DNA from: a virus
Virus record (IMG/VR): IMGVR_UViG_3300020195_000181
Location: 1-21,671 of that record
DNA length: 21,671 nt
Strand: one strand, 5' to 3'
Within the stretch, counting starts at the first letter, position 1. Each line of letters opens with the position of its first letter. Both the position numbers and the translations under genes were made by a program. Shown piece by piece: positions 14,576 to 21,671 of this stretch. The notes beneath the pieces were generated by a model, which was not told the DNA's origin, made no database searches, and saw only the letters and a program-made list of their open reading frames with translations.

Positions 14576-15237
14576 TGGGCGCCGCCACGGGACGCATCTA
14601 CTACGGCGACTTCCGGCTCTGGCGCGAAGCCATCGCGCCGGAGGAGCGCTACGCCCGCACGCTCCTGCAGGAGTTCTCTGGCATCGACCAGCCCCGGGTC
14701 CTCGTGATCGCCGCGAGCGCGAACGCGGGGCTCGACCTGGAGTGCCGGTGCCTCGGGTTCCCCAACCCCGGCAGCAAGACGAAGAAGGGCTGGGTCGCCG
14801 TGAAGCGCGGCCTGCGGCTCGGCATGGAGGCGCGCATCCACCGCAGCGACCCCGTCGTGTGGGTCGAGGACGACACGACGCTGCGCGTGGTCACGGGCCT
14901 CGGGGTGCCGTACGTCCAGATCGCGGGCGGGCATCCGTACGTGAACGGCGACGTGGTCTTGATCCGTCGCGCGGGCGTGGGCACGTACTCTCTCGCGACG
15001 GTGCTGAACGCCACGGGCACCGCGTTCGACGTCTCCTCGCTGATGGTCGGGATCCCGCTCCACCCGATCCTGGCGGGCGACGAGGTGCTCCTCGTGGAGG
15101 CCTACTGGGCCGGGATGGTCTGGCGGGACTTCGAGCCGAGGAGCGAGCAGTGCTGGTGGGCCAAGGAGGTCGCCTACACGTTCCGCGGTTCCGGGGCGCT
15201 GAGCTACGCGCGCACGCTCGCCACGGTGGGGTCCTGA
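14575..15237 (+). CDS. Minor tail protein candidate (220 aa, unknown family)
   Basis: A 220-residue protein starting in a TGATG overlap with the tape measure gene. I do not recognise the family. The N-terminus GRIYYGDFRLWREAI is followed by a strand-rich body. The middle (PYVQIAGGHPYVNGDVVLIRRAGVGTYSLATVLNATGT) reads like a small beta-barrel or collar-type domain, and QCWWAKEVAYTFRGSG lies near the C-terminus. The gene after the tape measure often encodes the distal tail protein in long-tailed phages, so that is the best guess, from position only. The stop is two bases before the next GTG. It has no signal peptide or membrane segment. Confidence 0.55.
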   Translation: MGAATGRIYYGDFRLWREAIAPEERYARTLLQEFSGIDQPRVLVIAASANAGLDLECRCLGFPNPGSKTKKGWVAVKRGLRLGMEARIHRSDPVVWVEDDTTLRVVTGLGVPYVQIAGGHPYVNGDVVLIRRAGVGTYSLATVLNATGTAFDVSSLMVGIPLHPILAGDEVLLVEAYWAGMVWRDFEPRSEQCWWAKEVAYTFRGSGALSYARTLATVGS

Positions 15238-15239
15238 CC

Positions 15240-18200
15240 GTGGCGAATGCAAGCCTCCTCTACAAGCACACCTTCGACGGGGCGGGCTACCCCTGGTTCA
15301 ACGTCGTCTGGCCGGGCTTCTCCTTCCCCGAGAGCGGGGACGTGAACGCGCTCGGGCGCACGCGCCCCGTCGTGGACGGCCAGGGGCACGGCTTCGCCTC
15401 GCGCACGATCGGGGGCGTCACCTGGCGCGCGAAGAGCGACAACGCCCCCGGGCGCCAGGCGCACCGCACGGCGCTGTGGGCCAAGTGGAAGAACGCCGGC
15501 TTCGCGGGCCGGCGCGAGGTCGGGATCGTCGTCCGCTACCTCGACGCGAAGAACTGCATCGTGGCGCGGCTCCGGTCGATGGGCACGGCGAACCCCGAGC
15601 TACGCCTCTTCAAGGTCGTGAACGGCGTGGCCACGCAGTTCGGCGCCACCTACACCGGGCCCGACGTCAGCGCCACGCGCTTGAACGCCGGCGTCGAGTG
15701 GGCCGTGCGCGTCGAGGACCTCGCGGGCGGCGACGACACCAAGGTCGAGGTCTACGTCGGGACGCAGACGGAGGCCGCTCGCGGGACGCTCCGGATCTCC
15801 TGGACCGGCGACGTCGGGGCGCTCCGAGGCCTCCACACCTCAGGCGTCGAGCTCCATGACCAGGTCTACGGCGACGACGTGCGCGTGGACAACCTGGCGT
15901 GCTACGACCTCGCCGACGAGTGGAACCCCTCGGGGCCCGCGCCCTCGCCGGGCGCAGGCTGGCACGTCGAGCTCGGGACCACGCTCTACTCGCTCGAGCA
16001 GCTCTCCGCGATGACGCCGCGGATCGACCTCGTGCGCGTGACCCAGGGCTACGGCGCCAAGGGGAACAGCGCCACGTTCCGCGTCTCGGGCGACTACCGC
16101 CAAACCGGCATCCTCTTCCCCGGCCAGACGGTGCGAGTGCTCCACGACGGGGCGGTGCGCTTCCGCGGCTGGGTGGCCGACGGCCAGCTCTCGGCCGACC
16201 CCACCGAGTCCCAGGACTGGAACTGCTACGACGCCTGCTGGAACGCGCGCCTCGTGACCCTCTTGCGTCCCGACAAGGTGGGCGCCTGGTACTACAACGT
16301 GACCGACCGCGAGAGCGACGAGTACGACTCCTCGCTCACGGGCAAGACCATCGGTGCCATCCTCCGGCACCAGTTCGAGAAGAACGCCGCGCTGCTCCGG
16401 TTCTACGGGTGCGCCCCGCCCACGGGGGACGCCTTCGTCTCGACGGAGCTCGACCTGCTGGACGCCGAGATCCCCGACGTCGTGGCCTCGGGGCAGTTCC
16501 CGGTGATGGTCGACACGCTGCTGCGCTTCATGGGCCACAAGTTCGTGGTCTGGGTGGACCCCGCGGACCTGAAGTGGCACTTCCGCAACGTCACGACGCT
16601 CGCCGGCGAGGACGTCTCGTTCACCTCCGAGTGGGTCACGCTCAAGGTGAAGCCCGACCGCGACAAGGCCTACACGCGCGTGGAGTGGCGCGGGACGCGG
16701 AAGGCCGACGCCGAGCCCGTCAGGGTGAAGCTCTCCGAGGGCTCGCTCCGTCCCGTGTGGACCAAGGAGCAGGAGGACAAGTACGGGAAGAGCAAGCGGA
16801 ACAAGACGCTGGCCAACGGGAAGATCCTCGGCGCCGGGCTTGCCGTCGGCCCTGACGGCCTGATCCACGCCTACTTCGACGTCGCCGCGGGCCTCTTCGA
16901 CAACGACGACTTCCGCGGCGCCATCTGCACCAACGAAGGCGATGCGTTCCCGCGCATCGTGATCACGCACTCGAGCACGCGGTTCTGGCTCGACACATCG
17001 GAGTGGGCGGGCGGGACGCCGCCGGTGCCCGGGAGCAACTACCACCTCACCCTCGCTCACCCCGACGCGCTGGCCGCGTTCTCGGCCCAAGGCGTGGGAC
17101 GCGGCCTCTACTTCTTCCCGCCCGTGGAGATCTGCGGCACGGCCGCGTCCGGGCTGATCAAGAACAACCTCTGGCAGCACGGCTTCTGCGGCAAGGCCAC
17201 CGCCTACACGAAGGGTGAAGACGGGACCACGCACTCCGAGGAGTACCAGTATCGCGTCAACGTCCCAAACCAGCGCCAGCGAGACGCCGGTTTCTGCGAC
17301 ACCACGGTCACGCTCTCCGAGAAGCCCAAGCCCTCGATCGGGCTCGTGAACTACCTCCCGCCCGCCGGGGGCTCGCCGCCCACGAGCGCGTGCGTGCCGG
17401 GGAACGCGAACAAGCCCTCGCAGATGCCGCTCGTGGATGTCGAGCTCCAGGTCCCCGTCACCGAAGACGAAGCCGCGTGGTTCGCCGAACCCCCCGACGT
17501 CGGGGACCGCCCTGCATTCCACGGCCCCGCCTACAGCGACGATCCGGCCGCGTGGGACGGGGCCGGCGAGCCCTACGACGACGACTGGCGCTGCACCCAG
17601 ACCTACATCGTGGACGACCCCGACTTCGTGGACATGGAGCAGGAGCCTGGCTTGCGGAAGGCCGCGAAGGCCATCCTCGACGTCAAGGGCCAGAAGCAGT
17701 ACCTGTTCGAGGTCGGGATCGCCTCGCCCTGGAAGCCGCCGCCGGCCACGCCCCCGGTCCACGGCGCGCCCGTGGGAGCCTCGACCTCGCGCTGGGCCGG
17801 GATGAGCAAGCGCATCACGCTCTCCTCGGCGCTCCGCACTACGCAGTTCGAGTCCTCGACCGACCTCCAGGTCTTCAAGGTCACCTGGGACGTCCAGGGG
17901 AACCGCACGATCCTGGAGGCGGGGACGGCCAGCGGGTGGATGGCCTTCGAGGGCGTGGACATCTCGAAAGCCTTCAGCGAGGCGCGCGTGCTGAAGAAGG
18001 CCGCGCGGATGATCAAGGACGTCGAGGACTTCCGAAACTGCCTGCTGACGAAACCCGAGGACCGCATCGGCGGCGTCCAGAAGGGCCCGGTCGACGCGTG
18101 CGACGTCAACATCATCAACGAGCAGGTGCGCCGGGTCGTCACCGTCGAGAAGGACGACGCCGACAAGGTGATGAACATCACCCACCAGGCGATGCGGACC

Positions 18201-19775
18201 TGGCTCGACGAAGAGCTCTCGATCGGGCCCCACGCCGACAACCCGGGGGCCAACATCGCCGTCCCCGGGCGCGACGGGCTCGCCGCGCGTCAGGCGATCG
18301 ACGGGCCGGTGCTCCGCTCGCACGCCGACCCCGACATCCCGTTCCAGGGACCGGCGGTCGGGAACAACGGCGACCGCGGGCGCTACGGCGGGCAGATCGT
18401 GACGGACGCCTCACTCGACGGGCGGCCGCCCCGCGAGTTCTACCGGCGCGGGGGCTTCGCGTTCCGAAAGCGCGAGGACGGGGCCGCGAACCCAGCGGGT
18501 GGCCCGGGCGTCGAGTTCGCGACCGTCGGCCCTGACGGCGCGCCCACGGGGGCGTGGACGCCGTTTACGAGCGCCCGGAGCCTGCCCAACCAGCGCGCCC
18601 CGCTCTCGATGCTGGCCCACGGGTCGACCCAGCACCAGCTCTTGGAGATGGCCCACGAGCTCGCGCGCGCGCTCGGCCGCGTCGAGGACGAGGTCACGCA
18701 GGCACTCCTCGCTCCTGGCGACGTCGGCGTGGGCCACCCCGACGGTGCGCCCGCGGACCTCGGCTCGATGCTGCGCGTGGCGGGTGTGGCGAACCCGTGG
18801 CTACGCCCCGTGCCCGGCTCGTTCGATGATCCGGGCGGGCTCGTGTTCCGGGGGCCGGTCAACGACATGGGGGCCGACGCGGGCCTCCTCTGGCGCGTGC
18901 GCACGCCCGAGCTGCTCCTGATGCGGGTTTCGGCGGTCGGCCCCGGCGCGGGGACCAACGGCGGCAGCTACGCCTGGGACACCTCGGGCCCCGGGGGAAC
19001 GACCGAGTTTCTGTCGAGCGCGTCGGTGGTTCACAAGCAGATGGACCCCGTCGCGCTGTCCCGTGACCTGCGCCTCCCGGGGAGCACATCGCCTGTCTCG
19101 GCGTCGAACCCCTTCGGGTTCGTGAACGAGGGGATGCTGCTCAACTCCACCGGGGCGGGGGTGGTCTCGGGCGCGGGCGGGCTCCTCCCCATGCCGCCCT
19201 ATGCCCGCGGGACGGTCGGCCTCTGGGCGCTGCTCGCCGAGAGCCCCGCCGGCGCGCCGCTCCCGGCCGGGCAGACGTACAACGTCCGGATGGACGTCGC
19301 GTGGAAGTCGTCGCCGTGGGGCGTGCCCGCGGCCGGGGCACCCGCGAACGTCCCCGTGGCCGACGGCACTGGCCAGGGCACGGCCGTCTACAAGGGGCCG
19401 GGCGGGGCCGTGCCCCCGGGGCTTCGCAAGCCCAGTGACCTCGCGGTGTCCCTCGTCTACTCACCGGGCCTCGGCACCGCGCCGCTGAACCGTGGACTCG
19501 TGCTCCTCGGGATCGGCGTCGAGATCGCCGTCGTCGAGGGCGGCTACGCGCTGCTCACTCAGGAGGGCCTGGAAGCGTCCGAGGACTGGCGGACGAGCCA
19601 CGCGCAGCCCGTCGAACGGTTCGCAGCCCTCGACGTGTGGACGATGACGGTCACGAAGGCCATCGCCGACACGTTCGAAGCGACCGAGTCGTGGGCCCTC
19701 GAACTCAACCCCGGCGTCGTTGAGTTCGACGCGTTGGACCTCGCCGAGTCGTGGGCACTCGTACTCAATCCGTGA
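15240..19775 (+). CDS. Large tail hub/fibre-like protein (1511 aa)
   Basis: The largest gene here. Residues ~1-225 form a concanavalin/LamG-like jelly-roll pattern (LLYKHTFDGAGYPWFN, then AVRVEDLAGGDDTKVEVYVG, then YGDDVRVDNLACYDLADEW), a fold often used for carbohydrate binding. From ~258, a hub-like domain begins: TPRIDLVRVTQGYGAKGNSA, then PGQTVRVLHDGAVRFRGWVADG, recalling the 'G..v.v..dg..~f.G.v' signature of gp27-type baseplate hubs. The middle (to ~950) appears beta-rich. From ~1100 a fibre-like part follows, with a helix (LLEMAHELARALGRVEDEV) and Gly/Pro-rich strands. The end carries short repeats (FEATESWALELNP at 1479-1491). The GTG at 15240 is two bases after the previous stop. It probably combines tail-tip hub and receptor-binding roles; no lysin motif is seen. 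Confidence 0.72.
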   Translation: MANASLLYKHTFDGAGYPWFNVVWPGFSFPESGDVNALGRTRPVVDGQGHGFASRTIGGVTWRAKSDNAPGRQAHRTALWAKWKNAGFAGRREVGIVVRYLDAKNCIVARLRSMGTANPELRLFKVVNGVATQFGATYTGPDVSATRLNAGVEWAVRVEDLAGGDDTKVEVYVGTQTEAARGTLRISWTGDVGALRGLHTSGVELHDQVYGDDVRVDNLACYDLADEWNPSGPAPSPGAGWHVELGTTLYSLEQLSAMTPRIDLVRVTQGYGAKGNSATFRVSGDYRQTGILFPGQTVRVLHDGAVRFRGWVADGQLSADPTESQDWNCYDACWNARLVTLLRPDKVGAWYYNVTDRESDEYDSSLTGKTIGAILRHQFEKNAALLRFYGCAPPTGDAFVSTELDLLDAEIPDVVASGQFPVMVDTLLRFMGHKFVVWVDPADLKWHFRNVTTLAGEDVSFTSEWVTLKVKPDRDKAYTRVEWRGTRKADAEPVRVKLSEGSLRPVWTKEQEDKYGKSKRNKTLANGKILGAGLAVGPDGLIHAYFDVAAGLFDNDDFRGAICTNEGDAFPRIVITHSSTRFWLDTSEWAGGTPPVPGSNYHLTLAHPDALAAFSAQGVGRGLYFFPPVEICGTAASGLIKNNLWQHGFCGKATAYTKGEDGTTHSEEYQYRVNVPNQRQRDAGFCDTTVTLSEKPKPSIGLVNYLPPAGGSPPTSACVPGNANKPSQMPLVDVELQVPVTEDEAAWFAEPPDVGDRPAFHGPAYSDDPAAWDGAGEPYDDDWRCTQTYIVDDPDFVDMEQEPGLRKAAKAILDVKGQKQYLFEVGIASPWKPPPATPPVHGAPVGASTSRWAGMSKRITLSSALRTTQFESSTDLQVFKVTWDVQGNRTILEAGTASGWMAFEGVDISKAFSEARVLKKAARMIKDVEDFRNCLLTKPEDRIGGVQKGPVDACDVNIINEQVRRVVTVEKDDADKVMNITHQAMRTWLDEELSIGPHADNPGANIAVPGRDGLAARQAIDGPVLRSHADPDIPFQGPAVGNNGDRGRYGGQIVTDASLDGRPPREFYRRGGFAFRKREDGAANPAGGPGVEFATVGPDGAPTGAWTPFTSARSLPNQRAPLSMLAHGSTQHQLLEMAHELARALGRVEDEVTQALLAPGDVGVGHPDGAPADLGSMLRVAGVANPWLRPVPGSFDDPGGLVFRGPVNDMGADAGLLWRVRTPELLLMRVSAVGPGAGTNGGSYAWDTSGPGGTTEFLSSASVVHKQMDPVALSRDLRLPGSTSPVSASNPFGFVNEGMLLNSTGAGVVSGAGGLLPMPPYARGTVGLWALLAESPAGAPLPAGQTYNVRMDVAWKSSPWGVPAAGAPANVPVADGTGQGTAVYKGPGGAVPPGLRKPSDLAVSLVYSPGLGTAPLNRGLVLLGIGVEIAVVEGGYALLTQEGLEASEDWRTSHAQPVERFAALDVWTMTVTKAIADTFEATESWALELNPGVVEFDALDLAESWALVLNP
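19684..19772 (+). repeat. Short C-terminal tandem motif repeat in the tail protein
   Basis: CCGAGTCGTGGGC occurs at 19684-19696 and 19744-19756, and the following bases remain nearly identical. In protein these are ESWALELNP and ESWALVLNP, the second forming the exact C-terminus. FAALDVWTMTV and LEASEDW just upstream look like more degraded copies. Confidence 0.55.
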
Positions 19776-19789
19776 GGCGTCGACGTCGC

Positions 19790-19806
19790 CCGCGTTACGG
19801 ACGCGG
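19790..19806. terminator. Possible bidirectional terminator hairpin between convergent genes
   Basis: CCGCGT (19790-19795) pairs with ACGCGG (19801-19806) around a TACGG loop. It lies exactly where the forward tail gene (stop at 19775) and the reverse nuclease gene (stop codon 19795-19797) converge; only 19 bases separate the coding regions. An 8-bp palindrome, CGTCGACG, precedes it. There is no T-run on either strand, so the terminator reading is tentative. Confidence 0.35.
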
Positions 19807-20541
19807 CGAGGTAAGTTGCACCCGTCGGAGCGAGACCGAGAGCATGTACTCGTAGAGCGTCACGGCAGGGACCTCCGAGCACGCCAGCCGCAGGTCCTCC
19901 GAGATCTCGCGCGCGACGATGACCCCGCGCACCCCTTGTCCCGCCTCCGCCTGATTCAGCTTGATCCACGAGAGGTATCGGAGCGTCTGTCCGACGACAC
20001 GGTCATAGCCTCGGGACACCTTGAGTTCGATGACCACCAGGGCGCCTTTGGCATCAACCGCGAGGATGTCGACGAAGCGTCCGCCAGCGGGAAACTCGAC
20101 ACCGGTGACCCCTTCCTCCTCGTACAACCGCAGGCCCGGCTCGATCAGCGAGAGGTTCTTGGCAAGGAAGTCCCGCAGGTCACTCTCGTAGGCGAACTCT
20201 TCCCCGGATGCTTCTTCCGGGGTCGGCGGCTGCGGCTCGACAGCGGGCGGGCGTGCATGTATGGGCGCTGGGTCCCTGGACGGGTCGTAGAGGCGGAACA
20301 TGCTGCCGTCGACCTGATAGAGCAGATCCTCGTCGGCGCGTGCTCCATAGTGCAGCCTGCTTGGCATGTTCGTCGCGAAGCGCGTCAGGTGGGCTGTGAT
20401 CGTCCCCTGTTTGATCTTCGGGTAGTGCTCCTTGAACCACGCGAGGGCGCTGTCTCGCGAGAAGACCTGCCCGGGCTTGGGTGCCAGGTGCCGGACCATC
20501 TCAGGGATGATGGATCGCACGGGGCGGTCGTAGATCGGCAC
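19795..20541 (-). CDS. PDDEXK-superfamily (NucS/DUF91-like) nuclease with N-terminal helical domain
   Basis: A 248-residue protein, the only reverse-strand gene. Residues 1-~90 look like a winged-helix domain (DUF7669-like, low certainty): VRSIIPEMVRHLAPKPGQ, KIKQGTITAHLTRFATN and DEDLLYQVDGSMFRLYDPS. After a Pro-rich linker (91-112) comes a NucS-like PDDEXK core: E119 in YESDLRDFLAKNLSLIEPGL, D158 in GRFVDILA, the E172-L-K174 triad end in VVIELKVSRG, and Q185/Y189 in GQTLRYLSWI. All catalytic positions are intact. The GTG start at 20541 has GGGAG (plus strand 20550-20554) eight bases upstream. Blocks counted inside it are 62-65% GC, below the tail genes. It is probably laterally acquired cargo (a 'moron'), perhaps for defence against other phages; that role is inference. 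Confidence 0.82.
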   Translation of the reverse strand: MPIYDRPVRSIIPEMVRHLAPKPGQVFSRDSALAWFKEHYPKIKQGTITAHLTRFATNMPSRLHYGARADEDLLYQVDGSMFRLYDPSRDPAPIHARPPAVEPQPPTPEEASGEEFAYESDLRDFLAKNLSLIEPGLRLYEEEGVTGVEFPAGGRFVDILAVDAKGALVVIELKVSRGYDRVVGQTLRYLSWIKLNQAEAGQGVRGVIVAREISEDLRLACSEVPAVTLYEYMLSVSLRRVQLTSPRP

Positions 20542-20700
20542 GGTTGGTGCTCCCGTTGGGCGCCCGCTCGCCCGGTGCGTCCTGGGTCATCGATGTGGGA
20601 TTGGCGTGACCGCCAGCCAACCACGCGGGGCCTCGGTGCGGTACAATGCGCCGAGACTTCGCGCGCCCGACTCCAGCCGGACGAGCGAGAGGAGCCCTTC
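20542..20700 (+). promoter_or_regulatory. Intergenic regulatory region between divergent genes
   Basis: A TACAAT box (20642-20647) suits a -10 element for the forward gene at 20701; no convincing -35 lies 16-18 bases upstream. It sits at the centre of an inverted repeat, CTCGGTGC (20632-20639)/GCGCCGAG (20648-20655), seven of eight positions matching. A second dyad, TTGGC (20601-20605)/GCCAA (20616-20620), with nested GGCG/CGCC, lies upstream, centred about 43 bases before the inferred transcription start. AGAGGAG (20688-20694) is the downstream ribosome site. I found no clear promoter for the reverse nuclease gene, which must also start here. Confidence 0.5.
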
Positions 20701-21327
20701 ATGCCCTCTCCCCTCGGCTGGATCCTGATCGCCCTCGTGCTCACCTCCCTGCTCGCGCTGCGCCGTCGGCGTCCGCCCCTGCGGCTGGCCGACGGCGGCC
20801 GGCTGCCTGACGACATGGACTGGGCTGCGTTTGCCCGCGCTGCGCGCGAAGTCGCCGAGTGCGCTCGGAGACCGGGCCGGGAGCGGCCCATGGCCCTTCG
20901 CGCCGTCTGGGACCTCGCGCTCTTGGGGCCCGACGGCCAGGTGAAGACCCGGCGGCGGTTCAAGAACCTGATCGTCAACGCGGGACTCGACCGCGCGAAG
21001 GACCGGCTCTTCAACCCCGCCACGCTCGCAACGGTGTTCGGCTACGTCGCGATCGGCACGGGCGCCGTCGCCGAAACACCGGTCGATGTCGCGCTCGGGA
21101 CCGAGGCGGCACGCGCTGCCGTCGCGTACACGTCCGGCGGCACGGGCGTCTGCACCGTGGACCACACGTTCCCGGCCGGCACCGGCACCGGCGCCATCAC
21201 CGAGGTCAGCCTGTTCGACGACCCGGCCGCGGGAAACATGTTCAACCGAAAGACCTTCCCGGCGATCAACAAGACGGCGGGGGACGCGTTGAAGGCCTCG
21301 TGCACGATCACGCTGGTCGCGGCGTGA
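20701..21327 (+). CDS. Phage tail-tip/fibre-type protein with N-terminal membrane segment
   Basis: A 208-residue product from the ATG at 20701, which has AGAGGAG six bases upstream. Residues 5-20 (LGWILIALVLTSLLAL) form a short hydrophobic helix followed by RRRR, suggesting a membrane anchor with a cytoplasmic C-terminus. From residue 64, the sequence matches a widespread phage structural pattern: LLGPDGQVKTRRRFKNLIVNAGLDRAKDRLF, then VAIGTGAVAETPVDVALGTE, then ITEVSLFDDPAAGNMFNRKTF, ending in a strand. That domain has its own strong start: GGGAG (20879-20883) six bases before the ATG at 20890, which would give a 145-residue soluble form. Known relatives of this domain lie near tail fibre genes; no function is established that I can name. 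It resumes the forward operon after the nuclease gene. Confidence 0.65.
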   Translation: MPSPLGWILIALVLTSLLALRRRRPPLRLADGGRLPDDMDWAAFARAAREVAECARRPGRERPMALRAVWDLALLGPDGQVKTRRRFKNLIVNAGLDRAKDRLFNPATLATVFGYVAIGTGAVAETPVDVALGTEAARAAVAYTSGGTGVCTVDHTFPAGTGTGAITEVSLFDDPAAGNMFNRKTFPAINKTAGDALKASCTITLVAA

Positions 21328-21331
21328 CCCC

Positions 21332-21671
21332 GTGGCCTACGCGATCTTCAATGACGGGGCGACGGACGGGCGCGAGCCGTGGGTGGACTACGAGTTCACC
21401 GACGAACCGTTCGTCGAGATCCTGGAAGAGAAGGGCCCCGGCCGATCGGAGCGAGTCGAGCTGTTCGCGTGCCCCCGGCGTCACTACCGCTGGCCCGCGG
21501 GGCTCACGGAGCAGCAGCGCGTCGCGTGGGAGGCCTTCCTCTCGGCGCGGGGCTACCTCCGGGACGCCTTCCTGATCGAGGATCCCCGCGATCCCGTGCG
21601 CGAGCTCGTGGCGCTCGAGCCCGCCGTCGGCGACGGGGCGCGCGTGACCTTCTCGCTGCCGACGGCGGGCT
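21332..21671 (+). CDS. Tail protein, partial (DUF2460-like start), runs off the window
   Basis: A GTG at 21332, four bases after the preceding stop, opens a frame that stays open to the end (113 codons seen). The sequence opens VAYAIFNDGATDGREPWVDYEF. It continues with ERVELFACPRRHYRW, LTEQQRVAWEAFLSARGYLRDAFLIEDPRDPV and VGDGARVTFSLPTAG. The order 'R(x)-helix of ~20 residues ending F-x-x-A-R-G, a D-x-R-D segment, then GDG...F.LP' resembles the N-terminal part of DUF2460-type tail proteins. The family match is by pattern only. The 3' end lies outside the window, so length and downstream domains are unknown. Confidence 0.55.
   Translation, partial: MAYAIFNDGATDGREPWVDYEFTDEPFVEILEEKGPGRSERVELFACPRRHYRWPAGLTEQQRVAWEAFLSARGYLRDAFLIEDPRDPVRELVALEPAVGDGARVTFSLPTAG

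Noticed and set aside
11243-15252. Very long reverse-strand open frames (971 and 901 residues) opposite the tape measure region
   Set aside because: They mirror forward genes with strong family signatures and clean overlapping junctions. High GC suppresses stop codons, and their products are low-complexity Leu/Arg/Ser runs without domain patterns.
15840-18323. 827-residue reverse-strand open frame opposite the large tail protein
   Set aside because: Arg/Val/Gly-rich shadow of the forward gene. There is no ribosome site or recognisable domain, and forward codon usage is far better.
1-21671. CRISPR arrays, tRNA genes, insertion sequences, diversity-generating retroelement or integrase/att sites
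   Set aside because: No regularly spaced repeats, cloverleaf sequence, transposase, reverse transcriptase or recombinase motif was found on either strand.

Overview
The window is a contiguous late (packaging, head and tail) region of a tailed bacteriophage or prophage from a high-GC bacterium. Hand-counted 60-base blocks range from about 58% to 80% GC. No integrase, lysis cassette, replication gene, tRNA or host housekeeping gene is present, so the host cannot be named and a free phage cannot be told from a prophage. The gene set and order (HK97-type TerL, portal, S49 maturation protease, HK97-fold capsid, gp6/DUF3168-type connectors, tail tube, gpG/gpGT-type chaperones, one tape measure, no sheath) point to a long non-contractile tail (siphovirus type). 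The 658-residue tape measure predicts a tail of roughly 100 nm.

Layout: 1-926 holds two tandem orphan Phd/YefM-type antitoxin-like genes and a small unknown gene, linked by GTGA overlaps. 910-4422 holds a ParB-domain/beta-class DNA methyltransferase fusion and the small and large terminase genes. 4419-8638 holds portal, protease and major capsid genes, with a gene-free, GC-poorer stretch (7027-7321) before the capsid gene. 8679-11017 carries probable capsid-accessory and head-tail connector genes. 11022-19775 carries tail tube, chaperone with a canonical -1 frameshift signal, HK97 gp10-like protein, tape measure, a tail protein and a very large tail hub/fibre-like protein. A reverse-strand, lower-GC PDDEXK nuclease gene (19795-20541) breaks the operon. 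A short regulatory region with two dyads follows, then tail-tip-type genes resume and run off the end.

Almost all forward genes overlap or abut (ATGA, GTGA or TGATG junctions), which implies long co-transcribed, translationally coupled late units. The most noteworthy items are: the reverse-strand nuclease cargo gene with its regulatory region (an inverted repeat with a TACAAT box in its centre); the slippery site with a well-placed hairpin in the tail chaperone gene; the paired orphan antitoxins, with a 19-bp repeat and a 10-bp inverted repeat; and a possible dual-start membrane-anchored/soluble tail protein. All function calls come from motif recognition by eye; no database search was run.
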